From positions 1 to 44,567 of IMG/VR virus record IMGVR_UViG_3300020411_000832: a stretch of 44,567 bases of DNA; one strand, written 5' to 3'. The notes under the pieces are model-generated. The model was not told where the DNA came from and made no database searches. It saw only the letters and a program-made list of their open reading frames with translations. A program made the position numbers and the translations under genes. Within the stretch, counting starts at the first letter, position 1; each line of letters starts with the position of its first letter. This DNA comes from a virus. This document shows positions 1 through 7,548 of this stretch, in pieces.

Positions 1-402
1 CCCTAGACGCTCATCAAAATCTTGAATATTTTCTGATCCACCTACAGAGAATGGATTGTACTTAGAAGTTGCAATTTTATACATCTTCTCATGAATTGTT
101 TCTTCTTTCTCTTCAGTTGGACCTTCATAATCCAACCCATCTTCTTCATCAGTAAACCAGTTTGCTACTTCTTCTTCTGCTCTTGGTGTCTCTTCTTCAA
201 CTGCATTCATCGCAAGCATTTCAGCGTCTAACTCCGCTCTACGTTCAGGTGGTGCATACTTATTATCATTAGTTGCTATTGGCATAGAATCCAATGGATT
301 TGCCAATTCGTTAATCACACGATTTAACCATGTTGTACTATCTTCTTCTTCGTGTGATTTAGTCATAAAAGAAAACCAGTTAGATGGATTTAGTGAGGTC
401 AT
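1..402 (-). CDS. Acidic protein after the portal gene, partial (C-terminus off window)
   Basis: An open frame starts with ATG at 402, two bases after the portal stop codon, and continues without a stop for 134 codons to the left edge, so only the N-terminal part is present. The sequence begins MTSLNPSNWFSFMTKSHEEE and is strongly acidic, with several Glu clusters around residues 17-21, 73-83 and 88-105, and has few hydrophobic stretches, so no membrane segment or signal peptide is seen. In T4 the genes between portal gp20 and protease gp21 are the small prohead core proteins gp67 and gp68, so a role in the scaffold core is possible from position alone. I do not recognise the family. The tight spacing suggests it is co-transcribed with the portal gene. 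Confidence 0.75.
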   Translation of the reverse strand, partial: MTSLNPSNWFSFMTKSHEEEDSTTWLNRVINELANPLDSMPIATNDNKYAPPERRAELDAEMLAMNAVEEETPRAEEEVANWFTDEEDGLDYEGPTEEKEETIHEKMYKIATSKYNPFSVGGSENIQDFDERLG

Positions 403-404
403 AA

Positions 405-2060
405 TTAGGTAAGTGTTGGTGCTTCAGGATCTAGAGGGGTTTTACCAGATGCTCCGTTAGTATTATCTGGAGACATACCGCCCATAGGTTCCATTGGTAA
501 TCCTGTCTCAGGATCAATAGGAGCCATTGGGTCTGGTATTATACCCTGTTCTATCTCTTTTGCAATCTGCTTATCCTGTTCGATTATCTCTTCATCAGTC
601 TGACGAATAATCTTACGACGAACCCAATCTTGTGAGTAGTACTTACCAACATAAGGTTCTGCAGTAGCAGCAATGTTCAATCTCTCTGTCATTAGTTCTG
701 CTTCCTTCAGTTCAGAGAAGTGATTATCATATAAGAAGTCATATTGAATATGCTCTTCCATCTTCTCCCAATCTTCAGGGGATACTAAGTTCTTAAGTAA
801 ACATTGAGTCTTCAACATATCGTTGAACATTCTTGAGAATCTCTTACGCAGTCTACCTACAAACTTAGTAAACTTAAGTTCATCTCTAAGGATCTCTGAA
901 GACCTTCCAAGGTTAAAACCACCTTCACCACCCTGTCTTGACTCAGGTACGTTTAATGATCTATATAACTTGCTTTGGAAGTATTTGATATCTGATAGTT
1001 CACCTAAGTTTTGTCCACCTGGTAAAGTAGTAATCTCAGTTCCTCTACCACCTTCTCTACGTGGTAACCAGAAGTCCTCCAACATGGACATAAACTTCTT
1101 ATCATCACGGATCTCACCAGTGCTGGCATCATATACCAACTTGTTACGATAACGCATCATAACATCACGTAGGTATTGCTCTGCCTTCATCTTAGGAAGA
1201 TTACCAACATCAATGTAGAATATTCTTCTCTCAGGTGCTCTTGACAGTCTGTAGATAACAAGAGAGTCCTCAATCATTCTTAATTGGTTGAGTGACTTAA
1301 TTGCTTTGTGTAGATAAGATAATGTTGTTCCCTTGTTCCTATCAACTAATCCAGATGTACAGTATGAGATTGCATCTTTTGCAAACTTAACTCCACCACC
1401 AGATCCTTTGCCTGGTTGTCCACCATAAGGTGCTACATTCTGTTTTGGATTATATACAAAATACTCTTTAATATTTGGGAACGGTGAGCTCATTGGATTG
1501 TCACGTCCATCCTGTGTCTGAACACCACCACCTTTATCTTTTTTAGTTATTGATTCACGAACATAACGCATCTTCAGTGCATCAATATATCTCAACTCTT
1601 GAATCCCATCATGAGGATTCTTTAAGTCGATTACTTTATGGTAATATAATCTTCCATCAACATACCAATTCCTATAAATCTCATGACACTTCTTATCAAA
1701 GTCTAGAAGTTCAAGAACAGTTTTAAATTCTTCTCTTATTTTTTTCTTTAAACTATCTCCAGCATTTAGATTATCTAAGTCTATCTGAACAGGACTGTCG
1801 TTTAAATCACTTACGATTGCTTCATTGACGATATCTTCAATAGCACCATCACATTCTGGATGGAGTGCCATCTCTCTATATCTCTTAATGAGATCATATT
1901 CGGTTTTATAGACCCCTTCTATATCTACATACGAACCAAAAAATCCACTGGTAAGATAGTGATCAACCCCATCCTCGTTTGATTGAGGTATGGGGGATAC
2001 TACGCCAGGGGATTTCTTACTTTCGTTATCCTCAATAGAAAAGCCGAATAACTTAGCCAT
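405..2060 (-). CDS. 20: Portal vertex protein gp20
   Basis: This 551-aa protein is the T4-type portal, the dodecameric ring at one head vertex through which DNA is packaged and to which the neck attaches. T4 gp20 is about 524 aa, so the length fits. Characteristic stretches are visible: the early helix DGAIEDIVNEAIVSD at residues 71-85, and the region RAPERRIFYIDVGNLPKMKA at about residues 272-292, followed by a charged helix. The C-terminal tail from about residue 505 is rich in Pro, Gly and Met and is probably disordered. The start codon lies 30 bases downstream of the tail tube stop, behind a late-promoter-like AATAAATA. No strong Shine-Dalgarno sequence is visible. The position after gp17, gp18 and gp19 is the standard T4 order. 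Confidence 0.96.
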   Translation of the reverse strand: MAKLFGFSIEDNESKKSPGVVSPIPQSNEDGVDHYLTSGFFGSYVDIEGVYKTEYDLIKRYREMALHPECDGAIEDIVNEAIVSDLNDSPVQIDLDNLNAGDSLKKKIREEFKTVLELLDFDKKCHEIYRNWYVDGRLYYHKVIDLKNPHDGIQELRYIDALKMRYVRESITKKDKGGGVQTQDGRDNPMSSPFPNIKEYFVYNPKQNVAPYGGQPGKGSGGGVKFAKDAISYCTSGLVDRNKGTTLSYLHKAIKSLNQLRMIEDSLVIYRLSRAPERRIFYIDVGNLPKMKAEQYLRDVMMRYRNKLVYDASTGEIRDDKKFMSMLEDFWLPRREGGRGTEITTLPGGQNLGELSDIKYFQSKLYRSLNVPESRQGGEGGFNLGRSSEILRDELKFTKFVGRLRKRFSRMFNDMLKTQCLLKNLVSPEDWEKMEEHIQYDFLYDNHFSELKEAELMTERLNIAATAEPYVGKYYSQDWVRRKIIRQTDEEIIEQDKQIAKEIEQGIIPDPMAPIDPETGLPMEPMGGMSPDNTNGASGKTPLDPEAPTLT

Positions 2061-2084
2061 TATATTGTCTTAATACTGTGTATC

Positions 2085-2092
2085 TATTTATT
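2085..2092 (-). promoter_or_regulatory. T4-type late promoter motif (AATAAATA) before gp20
   Basis: The minus strand reads AATAAATA, one base from the T4 late consensus TATAAATA. It lies 24 bases upstream of the portal ATG and shares two bases with the gp19 stop codon TAA (2093-2091). T4 late promoters consist essentially of this -10-like octamer, recognised by the phage sigma factor gp55. Activity is inferred. Confidence 0.6.
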
Positions 2093-2690
2093 ATACCACA
2101 GCAATACCAGTTTGGTCAGTAGCCTCTGCTTGCCAGTACTGTACTTGGAATTCAACTGTATATTCCTCAATGGTATCAGAAGTATCGTATGATAGATCTA
2201 TCTGAGATACATTGGTTGGGAATATATCGAAGAACTTATAAGTCCTTAGAGGTTGTACGCTATCTGCATCAGCGTTTTCTGTAGAGAATCTTGATTGTCC
2301 TCTACCTAACTGATACACGTAAGCATCGGTCATGTATGAAGAAGGGTTAGTAGCACCAGTGTTGTTATCCAACTTACTGATCTGATTCATCCACTGCTCA
2401 AATGATGTTCTTAGTTTGAAGTCCTCATCATTAATGATGGTTGTAGTCCAAGTATCGAAGGTTCTGTCTCCAGCAACCTTTAGAATACGACCTCTAAACG
2501 GAACGTCAATTTGTGCAATATTAGAAGCAGGTAATGCTGCTGCCTTACACAAAAAACTGAAGGTATCATCATCCCATCCAGATACGAATGATGGGAATGT
2601 TGGAATTGATACTTCAAATAAATTTGGTCTTGCTGCACCGCCTAAAAGTTTTGCCTTAAAGTCGGTGATAGTCCTGATTTCTCTTGCCAT
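2091..2690 (-). CDS. 19: Tail tube protein gp19
   Basis: This 199-aa protein is the T4-type tail tube subunit, which stacks in hexameric rings inside the sheath to form the DNA channel. T4 gp19 is 163 aa, so this copy is somewhat longer. The N-terminus MAREIRTITDFKAKLLGGAA, followed by RPNLFEVSIPTFPSF, is a typical start for cyanophage tube proteins, and a beta-rich body ends in EYTVEFQVQYW near residue 185. It lies directly after the sheath gene as in T4. A strong Shine-Dalgarno AAGGAGG sits at 2703-2709, 12 bases upstream of the ATG, and a weaker late-promoter-like ATTAAATA lies at 2713-2720. The strong ribosome site fits a protein needed in well over a hundred copies per virion. Confidence 0.95.
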   Translation of the reverse strand: MAREIRTITDFKAKLLGGAARPNLFEVSIPTFPSFVSGWDDDTFSFLCKAAALPASNIAQIDVPFRGRILKVAGDRTFDTWTTTIINDEDFKLRTSFEQWMNQISKLDNNTGATNPSSYMTDAYVYQLGRGQSRFSTENADADSVQPLRTYKFFDIFPTNVSQIDLSYDTSDTIEEYTVEFQVQYWQAEATDQTGIAVV

Positions 2691-2729
2691 TTTGGTTAGA
2701 ATCCTCCTTAGTTATTTAATCAATCAGTA

Positions 2730-5525
2730 TCAAACTCTACCAGCGACTTCTTCAAAGCTAACACCAGTACGTGTAGCAACGAAGGTCAGGGTGATGTAGT
2801 TGATCGACTTCGCAGGCTTCAGGAAGATGTCTGCTCGGAATTCATTATTATCAATTATGTCTGGAGTGTTGTTTGTCTCATCACAAATAACCAGATAATC
2901 GTAAATACCACGTTTTGCTTGAACATCACGTAGGTATGGTTCAACGATGTTAACGAAGTTTGCCCTCGTTACCTGATCGTTAAACTCGAAGAGTTGTGCC
3001 TGTGCTGCTCTTTCAAGTGCTTGCTCAACTGTCAAGAATAAACGACGAACGTTAATTCTATCAAATGCGGAAGCATATGCTAATGCAGTCTTATCACCGA
3101 AGAGAATAATTCCAGTTCCAGGTGTATTAATTATTGAGTTAATACGTGAGGAGTAAAGAATGTCTCTTTGTGCTTTCGTTGGGTTGTATGCAAGTTTAAT
3201 TGCATTCTTAATTACACCACGCTGCTGTCCAGCAGGTGAGAACCAAGGATAAGCAACTAGGTTTGTACGACACATCAATCCAGCAATATCTGGGTTGCAT
3301 GGAAGGTAACGGAACTTGTTATTGAACCTATCGTAAGTATACTTGTAACCACTGTCAAAGATTGCATAAGAAGAAGAACTTAGTGGTCCAAAGAACTCAA
3401 CTATGTTACTAGTTTGAACGATTGGGTCAGTAATGTTAACTACTGTTCCTTTGTGTGGTGAGATAACAGTCACACAATCTTTTCTAGACTCAGCAATACC
3501 AATTAGTTTGTTTGCTTTTGCCTGAGTATCATTGAGAGAATTACAGGAAGGTCCCATCAATAGGTAATCAACCTGAACCTCATCTTTATTATCGAAGAGG
3601 TTATAAGCAGTAATTAGATCTCCCAATTCTGCCTTAAGTCCACCAGCAGAAGTGTAATTCTCACCGTTTGTTAGTGAGTATGTTACCTGACCAACAGAAC
3701 TAAATGTATTATCTTTAGCAACTCTGTTCCAGCGTGTGGAGTTTTGAGTTAGTGCATACCATACAGTTGGTTGATCCGAATCCCCATAAACTAATGCTCC
3801 ACTAGACTTATTAAAGTAAGTTCCAGTAGGGAATGTATTATGGAAGGTATCGTTACCTTGTCCTTGGTTAGCACCTGCATAGATGTAATTCGAGAAGTTG
3901 GCAAGATAAGACTTGTACCATGTCTTCTGTGGTGCATTTGCTTCAGATACAGCATCAGTTGCCTTAGATAGGTTCAGATGCTTCTCTAGAATATTACCTC
4001 GGATACCAGTTAGAGTACCAGCATCATCAACAATAACAACGTGAAGTTCATCGTTCCTACCACCTCGCTGTGCTGTGTAGTTTGAGGTTCCAGGTTTAGG
4101 AGCAATACTTCGCCAGAATACTTTAGAGTTATCTAATCCAAGGGTTTGGTTATTGTACCAATCATCAACACCAGCAACTAATACTCTGGAGTTTGTTCCT
4201 TCAACAGAAACAACAACCTTATCATCTCTAAGAGATACTGTGTTTAGTTTGATGTCGTCAGTAATTGATGTACCACCAATTCCTGCACCGTTAATGGTAA
4301 TGGTTGTTCCAACACCATATGCTTCGCCAGGATTTGTTAATGATACAGTTCCAATACCACCAGTTGCATCTCGGAATACTGTAAAGACTGCTCCTGTACC
4401 TTCAGCACTTGTACCTGTTAGGTTAGTGTAAGTACCACTAGAAGCAGATGGAACAGTAGTTGAAGATGTAAGTCCAACTGTATTAATCTTACCTTGATTT
4501 AGATCATAACCACCAACGTATGTACCAGCAATGGAGACTGTATCAGTTACAGTGTATCCAACACCAGCATTTACAATAACTGCAGAAGCAACACCACCAT
4601 CTGTACTGTTTCTTGTAATAGTGAATGTAGCATCAGCACCACCGCCGTTAGTAGTACCACCAACTCCAATATAAGATTGGTCTTGCTGACCATTAATCTG
4701 AGATGAAGTGGTTATTCCAATACTTTGAATCGAGTCTTCGGGTGACATTACATCGCCGTCAGAGTCAAGAATCGTTAATCTTTGGTCTTTTAAGAACGAA
4801 GCATATGCACTATTTTCTGCATAGTTTACATATGTTTCCTTTCCAGGTTCCGTGCCACCAGTAGATACCCTGGATCGTATTTTGACCGTTAATGAACTAA
4901 ATGACGTTTCTGGAGCGTTAACTATTTGAGTGATAACACCCTTAAGATAACCTTGGAAGACAGAAGTGCTTCCTGCACCAGGAATTATTTGACCACTAAT
5001 GTCAACCGTTACACCGTATCCAACTTGAGCACCCATATCGGTTACTGAAGTTGTTGCAATACCAATGATCTGGTCTCCTAAGTCATCAATATAACAAACC
5101 TTTAGAGAATTTCCCCACCGTCCTGGGTTTTTTGCTGCATATAGGAAGTTCGACGCTGCATCTATGTAATTAGTGTTATAGTCGTCAAAGTTCTTAATCT
5201 TTGTACCTGCTATAGAAGAAGTACCTACACCAACGTTTGAGTTTGCGAGGTTATCGTCATCGGTACGTATTACCTTAAGCACACCACCATAGGAGAGGTA
5301 TTGTGATGCTGACATCCAGTACTCATACTGGGCATCGTCATCATAAGGCTTACCGAATGTGGTTATCAGATCCTGCTCTGTAGCAATATTGATCGGTTCT
5401 AATACGGGACCAATTTCAAAAGGTCCAGCAATACCTCCAATATTGTCAAGAACGTTTTCCGCTCTACCTACCGTTAAGTCAACTTCTCTAGTCAGTACAC
5501 CAGGAGATAATTGAGGAGTGGCCAT
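2730..5525 (-). CDS. 18: Contractile tail sheath protein gp18 with inserted repeats
   Basis: This 931-aa protein is the sheath subunit that contracts to drive the tail tube into the host. The N-terminus MATPQLSPGVLTREVDLT and the C-terminal domain (about residues 790-925, including ILFGDKTALAYASAFDRINV and the RRLF helix region) are the conserved parts of the T4-type sheath family. T4 gp18 is 659 aa. Much of the extra length lies in the middle, where about residues 285-425 are Gly/Thr-rich and carry two units of the type VNAGVGYTVTDTVSIAG that also occur in other virion proteins here. Such mid-protein insertions are expected to face outward on the sheath surface. A late promoter at 5565-5572 lies 39 bases upstream, and a GGAGA ribosome site precedes the ATG. 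Confidence 0.96.
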   Translation of the reverse strand: MATPQLSPGVLTREVDLTVGRAENVLDNIGGIAGPFEIGPVLEPINIATEQDLITTFGKPYDDDAQYEYWMSASQYLSYGGVLKVIRTDDDNLANSNVGVGTSSIAGTKIKNFDDYNTNYIDAASNFLYAAKNPGRWGNSLKVCYIDDLGDQIIGIATTSVTDMGAQVGYGVTVDISGQIIPGAGSTSVFQGYLKGVITQIVNAPETSFSSLTVKIRSRVSTGGTEPGKETYVNYAENSAYASFLKDQRLTILDSDGDVMSPEDSIQSIGITTSSQINGQQDQSYIGVGGTTNGGGADATFTITRNSTDGGVASAVIVNAGVGYTVTDTVSIAGTYVGGYDLNQGKINTVGLTSSTTVPSASSGTYTNLTGTSAEGTGAVFTVFRDATGGIGTVSLTNPGEAYGVGTTITINGAGIGGTSITDDIKLNTVSLRDDKVVVSVEGTNSRVLVAGVDDWYNNQTLGLDNSKVFWRSIAPKPGTSNYTAQRGGRNDELHVVIVDDAGTLTGIRGNILEKHLNLSKATDAVSEANAPQKTWYKSYLANFSNYIYAGANQGQGNDTFHNTFPTGTYFNKSSGALVYGDSDQPTVWYALTQNSTRWNRVAKDNTFSSVGQVTYSLTNGENYTSAGGLKAELGDLITAYNLFDNKDEVQVDYLLMGPSCNSLNDTQAKANKLIGIAESRKDCVTVISPHKGTVVNITDPIVQTSNIVEFFGPLSSSSYAIFDSGYKYTYDRFNNKFRYLPCNPDIAGLMCRTNLVAYPWFSPAGQQRGVIKNAIKLAYNPTKAQRDILYSSRINSIINTPGTGIILFGDKTALAYASAFDRINVRRLFLTVEQALERAAQAQLFEFNDQVTRANFVNIVEPYLRDVQAKRGIYDYLVICDETNNTPDIIDNNEFRADIFLKPAKSINYITLTFVATRTGVSFEEVAGRV

Positions 5526-5564
5526 GTTCTATGTCTCCAAAAATTCTCAGTTTTGTTCTAGAGA

Positions 5565-5572
5565 TATTTATT
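5565..5572 (-). promoter_or_regulatory. T4-type late promoter motif (AATAAATA) before gp18
   Basis: The minus strand reads AATAAATA in the 71-base gap between the gp17 stop and the gp18 ATG, 39 bases upstream of the start. This is one of the few late motifs here in a true intergenic space. It would give strong late transcription of sheath and tube genes independent of the terminase. No terminator hairpin was seen in this gap, so read-through from gp17 is also likely. Confidence 0.6.
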
Positions 5573-5596
5573 AAAATATAACTTTAGAAGGGGTTC

Positions 5597-7243
5597 CTAC
5601 CTATATTCCCACATGTATGACATATCACCATACTCATCAGTGAACCATCTGTCTCCAGTAGAGTCTACAAAACTATCTTCATCTAACCCATTCTCAATAA
5701 AACCAAATGGAGCCATATCCTGTTCTATTTGATTCTTTTGCTCTTCATATAACCTTCTACGCACATCCTGATCTGTAATCTCTTTAAAATAATCTTGTTC
5801 GACTAACCATGCATATATGACAAGACACATTGCTAAGTCATCATTACATCCATCCTCTGCTTCAAATGAATTTCTTTTCTCAATAAAAGTAGTTAATTCA
5901 CTAATAATCTCATAATCCTTGAATATTATTTTATCCGATTCTATTAAAGTCTTTAAGTTTAAACACCCAACCTTTTTAACCGTCTTGGACATCTTAACTC
6001 CAAGTTGAGTCTTTTTACCAGAGAATCCCTGACCTACAACTTGACCTGCTCTACCTCTCATAGAACACATAAGAACATTCTCATATTCCAAATCGTAATT
6101 AAGAATAGAAGCAACTTGATCTCCTACATCATTAACCTCACACAAGATATATGCCATATTATAATTTCTAGCAATATCGTGGATTATTGAGGGGAACAGC
6201 ATAGGTTTAATTTCATTATTCCTATACTTTGCCACCAATTGATGTGGGAAGGTTGTTATATCAACAACAGTAAATGCAGAGTAATCATTACCTACACCAC
6301 GAGCAACATCAACAGTAATAACATAATTATGATCTGGTTTAACATCCTCATATACATCCAATCCTTTACTACTTATCTTAGGTGCTTCATAAACCAAATT
6401 CCTTAATTTATTAGGACTAATCAAAGTATCAACAGATCCTAAGAATTCGCATTCAAACTCAACACGGAATTGTTGTTCCGAAGTGTTTGCAATAGTTTGT
6501 TCCTTCCAAACCTCGTCTCGACCTGGAACATCCCACCAATTAACCTCTGTAGGAATATATTCGTTCTTCTCTCGTTCAGCATCATGCCAAAGTTTATAGA
6601 AGTGATTCATCCCGTGAGGGGTAGAAACAATTATAACTTTGGTTTTTTGACCAGATGAAATAGTAGGATAAACCGAACTAAAGAACTGATCTGCTAAATG
6701 GTTTGCAACGAACGCAAACTCGTCTAGGAATATAATGTTGTAAGATCCACCACGAACCGCAGAAGCAGATGTAGATGCAGCAATAATTTTGGAACCATTC
6801 TCTAATTCAAGAGATGCTTTGTTCCAAGTTAAAACTCCCTGTTGCAACCACCTAGGCAAGTTTTCGTATGCAGTTTGAAGTCTATCTAATAAATCTTTTG
6901 CAGTTGATGCTTTGTTAGCAAGAATTGCTATATTAATATTATCATTAAAAATTGCATAATGAAGTAGATATGATACTACGATTGTAGACTTACCAGACTG
7001 TCTAGGTAACTTACAAATATTAAATCTATGATTATGAAATCTATCCAGCATCGTCTCCTGGAAAGAATATGGTTTAAACGGTTGTAAACCATAGTCCAAA
7101 GTAACAATGTTTATATACTTCTTCGCAAAATATATCGGATCATCTATACATTTAGAAAATTCAAGGACATGCTCCTCAGTAAATTCTTGAGCAGTATTGG
7201 CCTTTTTTAATAAGGGATTACCAAGATAATGATCAACAGCCAT
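5597..7243 (-). CDS. 17: Terminase large subunit gp17 (packaging ATPase and nuclease)
   Basis: This 548-aa protein is the motor that docks on the portal, hydrolyses ATP to pump DNA into the prohead, and cuts the concatemer. The Walker A motif KLPRQSGKST is at residues 78-87 and Walker B IIFLDE at 170-175, followed by the coupling motif IIVSTPHG at about 204-211. The C-terminal RNase H-fold nuclease shows acidic residues in VDVARG (Asp312), CEVNDVGDQ (Glu369 and neighbours) and NDDLAMC (Asp468-Asp469). T4 gp17 is 610 aa, so the length fits the family and all key motifs are present. The ATG follows the preceding 89-aa gene's stop by 4 bases, so it is probably translated from the same message. 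Confidence 0.97.
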   Translation of the reverse strand: MAVDHYLGNPLLKKANTAQEFTEEHVLEFSKCIDDPIYFAKKYINIVTLDYGLQPFKPYSFQETMLDRFHNHRFNICKLPRQSGKSTIVVSYLLHYAIFNDNINIAILANKASTAKDLLDRLQTAYENLPRWLQQGVLTWNKASLELENGSKIIAASTSASAVRGGSYNIIFLDEFAFVANHLADQFFSSVYPTISSGQKTKVIIVSTPHGMNHFYKLWHDAEREKNEYIPTEVNWWDVPGRDEVWKEQTIANTSEQQFRVEFECEFLGSVDTLISPNKLRNLVYEAPKISSKGLDVYEDVKPDHNYVITVDVARGVGNDYSAFTVVDITTFPHQLVAKYRNNEIKPMLFPSIIHDIARNYNMAYILCEVNDVGDQVASILNYDLEYENVLMCSMRGRAGQVVGQGFSGKKTQLGVKMSKTVKKVGCLNLKTLIESDKIIFKDYEIISELTTFIEKRNSFEAEDGCNDDLAMCLVIYAWLVEQDYFKEITDQDVRRRLYEEQKNQIEQDMAPFGFIENGLDEDSFVDSTGDRWFTDEYGDMSYMWEYR

Positions 7244-7247
7244 CTAA

Positions 7248-7517
7248 TTAGTTTGCAAATCCTACAGCAGCACCTAAAACACTAGCATCTGCTGCATAAA
7301 TTGCCTCAGTTGATTTTTTTCCAACAATTTCAGTTGTATTACCTAGCATTGTAAAGGTTCCAATTGTTGTAGATCCTCCAACAGAATCAATGACGGTTAT
7401 TACTCTAGCAGTAGAAGTAGTATTGACAAGACGAACTGCTGAAGCACCACCGAAGAGAGATGCACCTGCTGCATCAGTGCCACATGCTGCTTGAGTTCCT
7501 TTAATTAAAGTGATCAT
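7248..7517 (-). CDS. Small beta-rich protein of unknown function next to gp17
   Basis: This 89-aa protein starts MITLIKGTQAACGTDAAGAS and is rich in Ala, Gly, Thr and Val with alternating hydrophobic residues (RVITVIDSVGGSTTIGTFTM), as expected of a small beta-sandwich. It has no signal peptide, membrane segment or recognisable catalytic motif. A late promoter (AATAAATA, 7541-7548) lies 23 bases upstream of its ATG, which suggests strong late expression. It sits between the two parts of the terminase operon, 4 bases before gp17. The combination of a small beta-type fold and late expression would suit a minor virion or head decoration protein, but this is inference. I do not recognise a named family. 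Confidence 0.8.
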   Translation of the reverse strand: MITLIKGTQAACGTDAAGASLFGGASAVRLVNTTSTARVITVIDSVGGSTTIGTFTMLGNTTEIVGKKSTEAIYAADASVLGAAVGFAN

Positions 7518-7540
7518 GATTTTTTAGTGTCCCGTAGTTC

Positions 7541-7548
7541 TATTTATT
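7541..7548 (-). promoter_or_regulatory. T4-type late promoter motif (AATAAATA) before the 89-aa gene
   Basis: The minus strand reads TAATAAATAG here: the stop codon of the 540-aa gene (TAA at 7549-7547) runs straight into the AATAAATA octamer. The ATG of the 89-aa gene is 23 bases downstream, a normal late-promoter distance. Confidence 0.6.

Noticed and set aside
823-1152. Plus-strand frame of 109 codons antisense to gp20
   Set aside because: It overlaps the conserved portal gene and has no recognisable family or plausible promoter. Other plus-strand frames in the window are rejected for the same reason.
5526-5596. Terminator between gp17 and gp18
   Set aside because: No GC-rich hairpin followed by a T run is present on the minus strand; the gap is AT-rich and holds a late promoter motif only.
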